The translations under genes and the position numbers were made by a program. Below the pieces are notes generated by a model. The model did no database searches and was not told where the DNA came from. It saw nothing but the letters and a program-made list of their open reading frames with translations. Below are positions 42,931-51,137 of a DNA stretch of 56,334 bases, piece after piece (position 1 is the stretch's first letter; each line of letters starts with the position of its first letter). Source of the stretch: Shewanella gelidimarina (GTDB lineage Bacteria > Pseudomonadota > Gammaproteobacteria > Enterobacterales > Shewanellaceae). The DNA lies in assembly GCF_023283945.1 (NCBI RefSeq), contig NZ_JAKIKW010000029.1:1-56334 (forward strand). The letters run 5' to 3'.

Positions 42931-43252
42931 AATTCTGTCGCAAACAGATAGCTCGCCACTATAAATGAGGCAACTAGTTCCTATGGCACAATATCTTCGT
43001 TGGAAACCATTCGACCAAGCTTGAACACAGACCAAAACTCAACCCACCCTGATGTCGACTCCGGTGACTCTTCTCTACAATATTATTCAAATATTTAACG
43101 GCCAAACCCTCAATTATAAACAGCATATATTCAGAAAGACAAAGATGGATATTGTCGGTCCGTGAAGTTAAGTTTCATACCGTTAAAATTTAAAATTAAT
43201 GCCTGAATATCGCCAACACTTCAGCTTTCATAATCAACTAGGCGACAGAACC
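42931..43252 (-). mobile_element. Decayed IS6-family (IS26-like) remnant
   Basis: The 322 bp element keeps both end-like sequences (TTCTGTCGCAAA on the left, GGCGACAGAACC on the right) and internal segments matching the intact copy at 46559-47389, such as CAATATTATTCAAATATTTA. Most of the transposase gene is deleted. It has the same orientation as the intact copy. Confidence 0.85.
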
Positions 43253-43284
43253 TACTTTTAATATAAAGAATATCAACAACGTAC

Positions 43285-43500
43285 CTAATTGTCATCACTC
43301 CCTCTATACTCTAAAATATCCCCTGGCTGACAATTTAAATGCATACATATCTCATTTAATGTCGAGAATTTAATTGCTTTAGCATGACTATTTTTCAATA
43401 CTGAAAGGTTTTGCTCTGTAATGCCGATCAAAGCCGACAACTCCTTCGAGCGCATTTTTCTTTTAGCAAGAACAACATCAAGATTTATAATAATACTCAT
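43285..43500 (-). CDS. XRE/Cro-like small transcriptional regulator
   Basis: The 71-residue protein is an HTH_26 (YozG-type) helix-turn-helix with SKELSALIGITEQNLSVLKN as the DNA-binding region and a C-terminal LNCQPGDILEY. It is the partner that normally accompanies DUF2975 membrane proteins; the gene for that is 9 bp upstream on the same strand. They are probably co-transcribed. AT-rich, unlike the core region. Confidence 0.88.
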   Translation of the reverse strand: MSIIINLDVVLAKRKMRSKELSALIGITEQNLSVLKNSHAKAIKFSTLNEICMHLNCQPGDILEYRGSDDN

Positions 43501-43509
43501 AGCTCTTCC

Positions 43510-44085
43510 TTAAACAGTCAACATATTCTCTTCGTGAATATTAGACGCCATGTCCATTACATGAGATATAACCCTGACAACTATCCCTACTAGAAACAAA
43601 TCCATATAAGAGCTACTGAAATTAACAGAAAACATTAAATCATCTTGACCATAAGTGGTGACAAGCCCTAGTAAACCACTTGAAATCATTTCAATAAAAG
43701 GTATAGCGATAAGTATATAGCTAATATTTTTGTAACATTTTACATTATCCGTCAAAAAAATGTTTCCGTCCCTATACAGTCTGAATAGTTTTATTAAACT
43801 CCATAACAAATAAACTACCGCCAACTTAGGTAACATGTATGGGATGTAACCAGTTAAGGATTCGATGTTTGAAAGTGGTAGTGTAATTTCTTTCGGGATT
43901 AACGAATCAGTCCAAGCCCCATCGAGAACTAGCTGTAAGTCCCCAATATTAAAAACAAGAGCTCCTGAAGCATCTGGATGATGGTTAATGAAGATCCAAT
44001 ATGCACTATTAAAAACAAACACACAAAATAAACTGCACCAAATAATCAACAGTGCAAAATTACTAAGTCGCTTTATATTTACCAT
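43510..44085 (-). CDS. DUF2975 membrane protein
   Basis: The 191-residue protein has four transmembrane segments in the DUF2975 pattern (conserved FRLYRDGNIFL after the second helix and a C-terminal ISHVMDMASNIHEE). The ATG at 44085 has TTGGAG upstream; an in-frame TTG four codons earlier is the alternative. With the XRE protein it forms a two-gene regulator/membrane pair of unknown signal, known from many bacteria. The cargo lies between two IS6 copies. Confidence 0.85.
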   Translation of the reverse strand: MVNIKRLSNFALLIIWCSLFCVFVFNSAYWIFINHHPDASGALVFNIGDLQLVLDGAWTDSLIPKEITLPLSNIESLTGYIPYMLPKLAVVYLLWSLIKLFRLYRDGNIFLTDNVKCYKNISYILIAIPFIEMISSGLLGLVTTYGQDDLMFSVNFSSSYMDLFLVGIVVRVISHVMDMASNIHEENMLTV

Positions 44086-44464
44086 TAAGTACTCCAATGA
44101 AAAGCGTTATAAACTTTAAAACTTACGGCAATACAGGCGAAGTTATAAGTATCAATATTTAGGCACTATAAATAATAGCACGAATGCATCATAATGCAAT
44201 AATTAGTTACCGTCTTACGATAACTAATTCAAAAAAAACAATGTTAAACCTTAAAAATCAGACACTTAGAAAGCACTGACTGTAGCTGCATGGGCGAGCG
44301 GTTAGAGTCCACCTTGATATATATCAGTTAGTTACATATTTAAATAAAATATAAATATCACTTCAAATAACTTGATGAGGTTAATTTTATTGACACATTT
44401 ATCTTTATAACTAGAATATAAATTGAATTTTATAAATATACTGATTTAAAAAATGGGCATCCCT
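44086..44464. other. AT-rich intergenic region before the M13 peptidase
   Basis: 379 bp of low-GC sequence. Nothing beyond promoter-like AT tracts was recognised. A GC-richer patch at 44287-44315 did not fold as a tRNA. Confidence 0.4.
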
Positions 44465-46441
44465 ATGATTAAAAAAATAAAAACATTAACGTTGATGTTT
44501 TGCATGCTTCAAATGACATCCGTTAACGCAGGTAATAGAGACCTACTTACTGATTACTATAAGTCAGTAAATAATGATTGGCTTGATAAAACTTCCATAC
44601 CTGATGATAAAAATATGGTAGGTAGTTTTGATGTTATTCAACAACAAATTGATCAAGAGATTGATTTTTTATTGGAAGAATTAATACAAACCAATCCACG
44701 TTCTCAATTGGAAGATAATGAAAGTAAAATAGTAATTATGTATCAAGACTATCTTAACCTCCCTCTAAGACATTCTTTAGGGATTAAACCTATCGCGGAA
44801 GAGTTGGCCTTAATAGACAATGCAAAAGACTATAAAGAAATAGCACAATTAATGGCAACTCTCCAAAAAATTGGTGTATCCTTTCCAATAAATTTTGAAA
44901 TTTCTTCAGATTTGAAAAACTCTCAAAAAAAGATCATCTATTTGATGCAAGGTGGTTTGTACTTAGACCGAGAAAGCTACTTGAGTAACAATGATGCATC
45001 AGTTGAAAAACTAGATTATTATACTGAATTATTAGATACGATATTTAAGTTATCAGGGATAGATCAAAATAATGTTGCAGCAAGAGTCATATCATTAGAA
45101 AAGAAAATAGCTAAATCACAATGGACAGAAACTGAAAATAGAAATGTAAAAAACCAATATAACATAAGGAGTTTGGCTGAAATTTCAGAGTCTCTACCAA
45201 ATATATATATAAAAGAACAATTAGCAGCTCTATCACCCACTATGAGTAAAAGCATCATAAACTTAAATCAAATTAGTTATTTAAATTCATTCAATCAGGC
45301 TTTCAAAGAAGTAGATATAACTGATTGGAAGCATTACTTAAAGGCCAGACTGCTTTTGGCATATTCTAATTATTTTGGTGTAGACTTTGTAAATGCTAAA
45401 AATAAATTTTTAATCAACATGGGATATATAAAATCTCCACAACCTTTTAAGATGAGAGCTATAGATTACATCAATAATTCTCTAGGGATGATGTTGGGAA
45501 AAGTATATGTTAAACAAAACTTTAACGATAAGATGTTGTCAAAAATCGAGTCGATAATTAGTGATATCACTAGTCAATATGAAGTTTCAATTCGACTTTC
45601 TAGCCGCATGGATGCTCAAACAAAAAAAAGTGCACTAAATAAACTTAAAAAAATGAAATTCAGTATCGCTTACCCAAAAGAATGGCAAGATTATTCAAAC
45701 TTTAACCCCGAACCTAATAATTTAGTTGAAAATCATAAAAAATTAGAACTGTATAACTATGAACGGCAAGTTAAAAGCTTATTAGACCCCTCTGAGAAGT
45801 ACAAAGACCATTCAATTCCACAGGAAGTAGGTGCTCGTTATTCTTTCACTAGAAACACTTTTACAATTACAGCTGGTATATTGAAGCCTCCATTTTTTAG
45901 TATTGAGTACTCTGACTCGAAAAATTATGCCGGTATTGGTGTTGTTATTGCTCATGAAATCGGACATGCTTTTGATGATATAGGGGCTCAATTTGATGCC
46001 GATGGTAACTTAAACAATTGGTGGTCAAAAGGTGATCTTGTCCGGTTTAATAAATTAAAAACAACTTTAATTAGTCAAGCAAATAGGTATCAAATTTCAC
46101 CCGGAAAAACTTTGAACGGAGAATTGGAAGTCGGTGAAATAATTGCAGATTTAAGTGGTGTCGAAATAGCAGCTAAAGCACTGGAAAAGCACGTAAGTAA
46201 ACTTAAGGATAACGATACAGATTTATACAAGGAATTTTTTCATCATTTCGCAAGAACTTGGCGTGATAAAACTAGGAAGGAATTCACCGATTTTCTGATA
46301 GAAAAAGACCCCCATCCACCTAGCATATTTCGAGTCAACAATACTTTGATGAATCTGAGTAAATTTCATGAAGTATATAAGACGACGAATAAAGACAAAA
46401 TGTTCATAAAGAAGGAGCTTAGAGTCAGCCTGTGGGACTAG
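44465..46441 (+). CDS. M13-family (PepO/neprilysin-like) metallopeptidase
   Basis: The 658-residue exported protein has a signal peptide (cleavage near SVNAG), the M13 N-terminal domain, and the catalytic HEIGH (His497-His501) with third ligand Glu558 in GEIIADLSG. The upstream segment AGILKPPFFS is the family's PAGILQPPFF. The substrate-binding NAYY motif is replaced by GARYSF, and the C-terminal CxxW is VSLW, so the conserved terminal Cys is missing. It should cleave peptides outside the cytoplasm. The gene is visibly more AT-rich than the core, which suggests transfer. The start at 44465 is preferred over the ATG four codons upstream because it fits a signal peptide; neither has a good ribosome binding site. 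Confidence 0.88.
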   Translation: MIKKIKTLTLMFCMLQMTSVNAGNRDLLTDYYKSVNNDWLDKTSIPDDKNMVGSFDVIQQQIDQEIDFLLEELIQTNPRSQLEDNESKIVIMYQDYLNLPLRHSLGIKPIAEELALIDNAKDYKEIAQLMATLQKIGVSFPINFEISSDLKNSQKKIIYLMQGGLYLDRESYLSNNDASVEKLDYYTELLDTIFKLSGIDQNNVAARVISLEKKIAKSQWTETENRNVKNQYNIRSLAEISESLPNIYIKEQLAALSPTMSKSIINLNQISYLNSFNQAFKEVDITDWKHYLKARLLLAYSNYFGVDFVNAKNKFLINMGYIKSPQPFKMRAIDYINNSLGMMLGKVYVKQNFNDKMLSKIESIISDITSQYEVSIRLSSRMDAQTKKSALNKLKKMKFSIAYPKEWQDYSNFNPEPNNLVENHKKLELYNYERQVKSLLDPSEKYKDHSIPQEVGARYSFTRNTFTITAGILKPPFFSIEYSDSKNYAGIGVVIAHEIGHAFDDIGAQFDADGNLNNWWSKGDLVRFNKLKTTLISQANRYQISPGKTLNGELEVGEIIADLSGVEIAAKALEKHVSKLKDNDTDLYKEFFHHFARTWRDKTRKEFTDFLIEKDPHPPSIFRVNNTLMNLSKFHEVYKTTNKDKMFIKKELRVSLWD

Positions 46442-46558
46442 TTAACCTCAGGTCGGTTTAACAGAACACTGAAATAGCATTGAATTCAGTTGAGGTAATA
46501 TTTAATTGTGGCTTACTCTCTTTGAGTTGATAAGCCACTAAACCACCAGTCACATTAA

Positions 46559-47389
46559 GGGTTCTGTCGCAAACTGAGATCTAGCCACTATAAATTGAAG
46601 GAACGGACTTCCTCAGACACGACTAGGCCGCCAAAGAATAAAATTGCTCCCATTGTGTCATATTTTCAGTAGTGTCCATTTGTCCCAGCTTAATCATGGA
46701 CCAAAGTTCAACGCCTGCCAGTGTCGACTCAGCCCCTTCCCAAGACTTCCAACCTAGACATTGATGCATTTTACCCTTCACTTTTCGATGACTTTGCTCA
46801 ACAATATTATTCAAATATTTAACGGCCAAAACCTCAATCATAAACAGCATATGTCCAGATAGCCAAAGACGAATATTAATGGACTCTAATGCTGCGGCAT
46901 TCGCACCACTTTTATCAATGACCACCTTTTCAGGTAAGCCGTGCTGGTTGATAACTTTATTGAAAAACGCTTGTGCCGCTGGCTCATCACGGGTTTCACT
47001 CAAATAAAAATCAATAATAGCGCCGTGTTTGTCCACGGCTCGGTAATAGTAAACCCACCGACCTTTAATTTTTATGTAGGTTTCATCCATTCGCCAAGAG
47101 CCAGAGATTCGACGTTTTATCTTCCTAAATACTGCTTCGAGTTGTGGCGCATATTTGATAAGCCAACGGTTCAGAGTTGAGTGGTCAAAATAGATATTTC
47201 GCTCAGCGAACATCTCTTCAATTTCACGGTAACTGAGTTTGTAGGACAGGTAATAGCGAAGCGCCTGCATGATGATATCCGATGGGTAATGTCGCCCCGA
47301 GAAGTTAAGTGTCATGCAGTGGATACTCCAAATTCATGCCTGAACATCATCAACACTTTAGCTTGCTTCGTCAACTTTGCGACAGAGCC
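46559..47389 (-). mobile_element. Intact IS6-family (IS26-like) element
   Basis: The 831 bp element has imperfect 14 bp terminal inverted repeats (GGTTCTGTCGCAAA at the left, TTTGCGACAGAGCC at the right) and one transposase gene. The flanking 8 bp (CACATTAA and CAGTAAAC) differ, so there is no target duplication. That fits insertion by cointegrate formation or later recombination with the remnant at 42931. Confidence 0.9.
46623..47315 (-). CDS. IS6-family transposase
   Basis: The 230-residue DDE transposase has an N-terminal zinc/HTH region (FSGRHYPSDII, LSYREIEEM) and the catalytic triad in RMDETYIKI (D), VVIDKSGANAAAL (D) and IVEQSHR (E). It is full length for the IS26 group and appears intact. 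Confidence 0.95.
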   Translation of the reverse strand: MTLNFSGRHYPSDIIMQALRYYLSYKLSYREIEEMFAERNIYFDHSTLNRWLIKYAPQLEAVFRKIKRRISGSWRMDETYIKIKGRWVYYYRAVDKHGAIIDFYLSETRDEPAAQAFFNKVINQHGLPEKVVIDKSGANAAALESINIRLWLSGHMLFMIEVLAVKYLNNIVEQSHRKVKGKMHQCLGWKSWEGAESTLAGVELWSMIKLGQMDTTENMTQWEQFYSLAA

Positions 47390-47410
47390 CAGTAAACTAC
47401 CCACGCACAA

Positions 47411-47437
47411 AAAAAGCGACCCCAAAGGTCGCTTTTT
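47411..47437. terminator. Bidirectional hairpin terminator
   Basis: Stem GCGACC/GGTCGC (47416-47421 with 47427-47432), extended by AAAAA and TTTTT on its sides. It lies between the IS6 element and the Tn7-like left end; the gene it once served is no longer recognisable. Confidence 0.75.
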
Positions 47438-47476
47438 CAATTCTTTAACTAGCAGAAACCACCAAACTTACGGTTC

Positions 47477-47603
47477 CCATAATGGCGTTACTGCCGATGA
47501 TAAGACAAGGAAGCCGATGGTTTTCGCCGCGGAGTTGACTATTGTCAATGAGCAGCGAAAACCTGAGGCTGAAGCCGTATTATCGAGGTTAAGTAGCCAT
47601 TTG
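47477..47603. repeat. 127 bp repeat, copy 2, next to the Tn7-like left end
   Basis: This matches 34351-34477. The similarity stops at 47603, five bases before the TGT that I take as the transposon end. The plus-strand frame TRKPMVFAAEL...EQRKPEAEAVLSRLS continues from 47477 to the transposon, which suggests a gene fragment cut by the insertion. Confidence 0.75.
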
Positions 47604-47607
47604 ATCA

Positions 47608-47740
47608 TGTCATATCTAGTTGGAAACTCCCAGGCACCTAAAATCAATTAGTTACCGAACATCAACAAACAAATCTAGTTGGAAACTTTCGCTGTTTCAG
47701 GCCCAATGAAATCCAGATTGAAGCAAATCTAGTTGGAAAC
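47608..47740 (+). promoter_or_regulatory. Presumed left end of the Tn7-like element: three TnsB-site-like repeats
   Basis: The 14 bp motif ATCTAGTTGGAAAC occurs three times in direct orientation at 47614-47627, 47673-47686 and 47727-47740 (spacings of 59 and 54 bp). The second and third share two further bases (AAATCTAG). The first lies six bases inside a TGT. Three spaced TnsB sites next to a TGT are how the Tn7 left end is organised. The spacing is roughly that of a CRISPR array, but the repeat is far too short for one. Confidence 0.65.
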
Positions 47741-48169
47741 ACCAAATTGCCAACTACTCGAAGCATACTAACTTTAACTTAATTCATTGATATCAAAATA
47801 TTGTGAATTAAATTTAGATTATTTAACTCACTTTCCTCCACAAATGGCTATCCTTCGAATTAGGGTCTATTGCATTTCCTATGCGTTTTTTTGGTATTGG
47901 TAGGTCTGTTTTCCGGTCGTACCTAGGATTGAAAGCGACACTGAATTTTCAATATGAAAGAAACAAACAAACTGAATATAAGCCATTGTTTCATAGAAGT
48001 TCATATGAATTAGTGTATCGGTACATCGTAGTAAAGTAACACTTATTGAGAAGCGCATAATGTGATATTTGAACAGTTAACAGTTCACTTATCAGTGTCT
48101 TCTTATTTTACTTTGCAAACAATGAAACCTAAGATTCTCATTATAAATGAGCCATTATGGATTTTGATT

Positions 48170-48424
48170 ATGCAAACCATCAGACCAATTTTAGCGGAGA
48201 ATTCAACAAATATTAGTGAGTTTAAAAAGAACCCTATGGCTGCGGTAGCACAAGCTGATGGCTTTCCCGTAGCGGTGTTAAATCGTAATCAACCTGTTTT
48301 TTACTGTGTTCCTGCCGCCGCTTATGAGCTGCTGATGGGTAAGCTTGAAGATTTGGAACTAGCACAGCTAGTTGAGGCTCGTAAAAATCAGACTGAAATC
48401 GACGTTGATATAAATGATTTATGA
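48170..48424 (+). CDS. Phd/StbD-type antitoxin, orphan
   Basis: The 84-residue protein (start at the ATG at 48170) has the StbD/Phd pattern NISEFKKNPMAAVAQADGFPVAV, then NRNQPVFYCVPAAAYELLM and an acidic C-terminus (DVDINDL). It would bind DNA and neutralise a RelE/Doc-type toxin. A toxin gene normally starts at the stop codon, but the ATG there (ATGACGTCG) opens only ten codons before a TAA. The toxin is therefore lost or is elsewhere. A longer in-frame extension to 48062 is not supported. Confidence 0.75.
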   Translation: MQTIRPILAENSTNISEFKKNPMAAVAQADGFPVAVLNRNQPVFYCVPAAAYELLMGKLEDLELAQLVEARKNQTEIDVDINDL

Positions 48425-48531
48425 CGTCGTTGTTCATTATCCGCTCGCTCTAACATGGAGATACTATCCCCTGTGCCTGAGCACATCAATTACATCCCCC
48501 AAATATGACGGCGCATGCGCTAGTGTCTCAT

Positions 48532-48560
48532 CAACACCAGTGAGAAATGAGGTGTTTTTT
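48532..48560 (+). terminator. Possible terminator after the antitoxin gene
   Basis: A weak stem AACACC/GGTGTT with a 12-base loop is followed by TTTTTT. It also lies at the 3' end of the tns operon. Confidence 0.35.
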
Positions 48561-48563
48561 CTA

Positions 48564-50171
48564 TCAATCATCAATATTGAGCTTTGGTCTTAAAAGCTTC
48601 CGAGCAAACGCTGTTGACTTGGGTAGCTTGCGATGAAATCGTAATAGCCAACCATGACCTCCCAGCTCTCGGTCCAGTGCCGACATTGAGCGATATCCTG
48701 CCCGCAACCCCATCAACTGAGCCAATACAGCATAATCCCGGTTAGCCCAATTGACTCCGACTCTGGGAGCATATGCTTGCCTTGCGGGGAGTTGGAGATA
48801 AAGCCACTCTTTATCATGTTTGTAGAGCCACATATATGCGCTACATTGCTGTTTTATCGTATTACGAACAGCGTCTGGTTCATCTCTGATAAATGCTAAT
48901 AGTCGCTGTCTGTTTTCCTGTTTATGTTGAGTCATCAACAATTGATGTCGCCATTGCGACAGCCCACTATAGCTTTGGATTATCTGCTCGACGGCACCTG
49001 TTGAGACTCCAAAATGATCTGCGATAATAGCTCGGTGAGTGCCTATCAATGCCTGACGCCAAATAGCTCTCTCGATATCCGGAGTAATTTTCTGTCGTCG
49101 TCGACCAATTGTGATCTGATTGCGTAATGCTAGCTGCTTAATGAACCCGATACTACGCTCTAGTTTTTTAGATACTTGGCGCATTGAGATGCCAGCTCTC
49201 AACAACATCAACGCTTCCTCAATATCAACTGCAAATTCTGGCGGGATACTTTGATTTGGCTTAGTTTCGCGAAGCGGCCCCTTAAAAAATTGCTCTGGTG
49301 TTCTTGTTAGAAATGCCATCAATAATACATGCTTGATGTAATGAACATTACGCTGTTGATGAACTAAGGCTGGCACAAAACTAAACTCTGACAATTCCAG
49401 AGGTAAAGTGGGCTCTAATTGGTTGAATATCCCCTGCCAGCAATGAGTCAAATCACTCTTAAGCCGCTTCCATCTGAGGTTTTCACATTTAGTTAAATAC
49501 CCCTTCGCATCAAGCCATTCTCGGTAAATATCACCAAGTGGTATAGAAGGAGACTTATTTATCAGTAAGTTATACAAGGCTATCAAGTACCCTGCTAGTT
49601 TCAATTCCTCTCCAATTGCTGGCTCGTTACACTTAAACATAGCTTCAATTGGTAGCGTGTAAGCATGATTTAAGCCTCCTTCACCGGCCTTCAGTCTGGC
49701 TAAGCGAAATCCATGCTTAGGACATGCAATGACTCCATGAAGCTGATGTACAGTATGCCAGTAGCCAACACCATGCATTATCTCATCCTCCTCAAAGCAC
49801 ATTGGACAAGCCTTCAGCCAACTACCAAATGAGAGCCTGCTGGCTGCAAGACGCGCATCGCTAAACAATGAAGTCCCTTTCCCAAGTAATAAGTCCTGCT
49901 GCAATATAAGAGCTTTAGACTTGTCCTCCAGTCCAAACCCAACCATCACGTATCCTGTTCCACGGAGCAGCAATGCCATAGGATCAACATTAGCCATATC
50001 AGCGATTTTGTTGATATGGCATGTCAGCATAGGGTGTATACGTATTCCGACCTTATCAAATAAGCACTGGTTTGATTGCTTCCAGGACTGGTACGGAGAA
50101 CGAGCATCACATTGAGCAACATAACTGTATGCACTCTCATCAGGCAGCCAGATTGGTAATAAGCTATTCAT
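48564..50171 (-). CDS. tnsD: TnsD-like long TniQ-family target selector
   Basis: The 535-residue protein has an N-terminal TniQ domain with zinc ligands (CPMCFEEDE and CPKHGFR region, about 120-175) and a long C-terminal part with predicted helix-turn-helix segments (MRQVSKKLERSIGFIKQLAL, AIIADHFGVSTGAVEQII). Near the end is VGVNWANRDYAVL, like the VDWxxRD of TnsD proteins. The length is close to Tn7 TnsD (508), so it should recognise a chromosomal attachment site. The ATG overlaps the preceding stop by 8 bp (ATGAATAG), so translation is coupled. Confidence 0.87.
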   Translation of the reverse strand: MNSLLPIWLPDESAYSYVAQCDARSPYQSWKQSNQCLFDKVGIRIHPMLTCHINKIADMANVDPMALLLRGTGYVMVGFGLEDKSKALILQQDLLLGKGTSLFSDARLAASRLSFGSWLKACPMCFEEDEIMHGVGYWHTVHQLHGVIACPKHGFRLARLKAGEGGLNHAYTLPIEAMFKCNEPAIGEELKLAGYLIALYNLLINKSPSIPLGDIYREWLDAKGYLTKCENLRWKRLKSDLTHCWQGIFNQLEPTLPLELSEFSFVPALVHQQRNVHYIKHVLLMAFLTRTPEQFFKGPLRETKPNQSIPPEFAVDIEEALMLLRAGISMRQVSKKLERSIGFIKQLALRNQITIGRRRQKITPDIERAIWRQALIGTHRAIIADHFGVSTGAVEQIIQSYSGLSQWRHQLLMTQHKQENRQRLLAFIRDEPDAVRNTIKQQCSAYMWLYKHDKEWLYLQLPARQAYAPRVGVNWANRDYAVLAQLMGLRAGYRSMSALDRELGGHGWLLRFHRKLPKSTAFARKLLRPKLNIDD

Positions 50172-51132
50172 GACAACGTTCTGTGAACTCACGCTCCGAT
50201 ATACATGAGTCCTGCTGAACAAAAATTTCAGTAAGTATGTGCACTAAAGGGTGCAATGGAGGCCTTGGTGTATTTGGGTCAAACAGTCTCGGGTTTCGTA
50301 AGAAGTTTGATGCTCGGTTACTCTGGCTCACATTAATATTCTGAAAGTACGCGGCTAGCATGTCAGGTGGGAAATAACTCCCGAGGTCATCTAGCCAGCT
50401 TGTTAACCGTTTACGCTCAGACACATTATTAATGGGGGTGGGGTTTAATCCTGCTCGCCCGCGAATTCGCCTAATATAATCTTCGTAATAACCTATTGCC
50501 TGAGGATGCCGAGCTAACGCCAAACTTCTAGATTCAACTTTAGCCATTTCCTCACTGAAATATCTATCAAAAGCCCCCATCCATTTACCACAATGCGGGC
50601 AAAGATTATCGACTGGAGGCACGTTTTGATGCATAAGCAACTCGACAGTAAACCCACACTCCTGACAGCCATCAGTGAGTGCCATATGGTGTTTATCACA
50701 GTGAAACACACCTGGTAACTGATGGTCGCGATGGTAATAAGTAGTGCCGAATTCAACCTCATCTTCCTCTGCACAGCTAACGCACCAACGCCAACAGCAG
50801 GGCAAAACGGCATGCTTACCGAAGACGTTTAATAGAGGGCCGCCACGTAGACGAGCCTCATCCACTTGTATGTGCTCATCCTTTTTCAAAAAAACGGTAG
50901 CATAACTCCCCATGGCATGCTGATGCCAAACATCACTAGCCCCGTTAGATTCATATAACAGACTAAGAGAGAAATCGTCTTCATCGAATAGACGATGCGG
51001 CCTAAAGCGATGTTTACTGGCACCGAGGCGACGCATCGTATGCTCCAAAGCCCCAACTGCTGCCAAGTGATGCAAACGAGCGACAGAGGCACCGAGATGC
51101 TCTTCTGGTAGTAAATGCAAGATATTATTCAT
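50164..51132 (-). CDS. tniQ: Short TniQ-family protein
   Basis: The 322-residue protein is a compact TniQ with several zinc-finger Cys/His sets: CVSCAEEDE, HCDKHHMAL, GCQECGF, LCPHCGKW. It has the family start LLPEEHLGASVARLHHLA. It lacks the long C-terminal region of TnsD. Short TniQ proteins in CRISPR-associated transposons join Cascade to TnsC, but there are no Cas genes here. It may bridge TnsD to TnsC or choose a second target. The ATG at 51132 has GGGGA upstream and overlaps the tnsC stop region (GTG at 51138 is an alternative). Confidence 0.87.
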   Translation of the reverse strand: MNNILHLLPEEHLGASVARLHHLAAVGALEHTMRRLGASKHRFRPHRLFDEDDFSLSLLYESNGASDVWHQHAMGSYATVFLKKDEHIQVDEARLRGGPLLNVFGKHAVLPCCWRWCVSCAEEDEVEFGTTYYHRDHQLPGVFHCDKHHMALTDGCQECGFTVELLMHQNVPPVDNLCPHCGKWMGAFDRYFSEEMAKVESRSLALARHPQAIGYYEDYIRRIRGRAGLNPTPINNVSERKRLTSWLDDLGSYFPPDMLAAYFQNINVSQSNRASNFLRNPRLFDPNTPRPPLHPLVHILTEIFVQQDSCISEREFTERCHE

Positions 51133-51137
51133 GAGCA

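Noticed and set aside
44280..44320. tRNA-like patch (GGGCGAGCGGTTAGAGTCC)
   Set aside because: No anticodon or T arm could be drawn around it.
46559..47389. Target-site duplication of the IS6 element
   Set aside because: The 8 bp on the two sides differ (CACATTAA and CAGTAAAC), so no duplication is claimed.
47614..47740. Possible short CRISPR array
   Set aside because: The period (59, 54 bp) is CRISPR-like, but the exact repeat is only 14-16 bp, there are three copies, and no cas gene is present. The position next to a TGT end and tns genes fits TnsB sites better.
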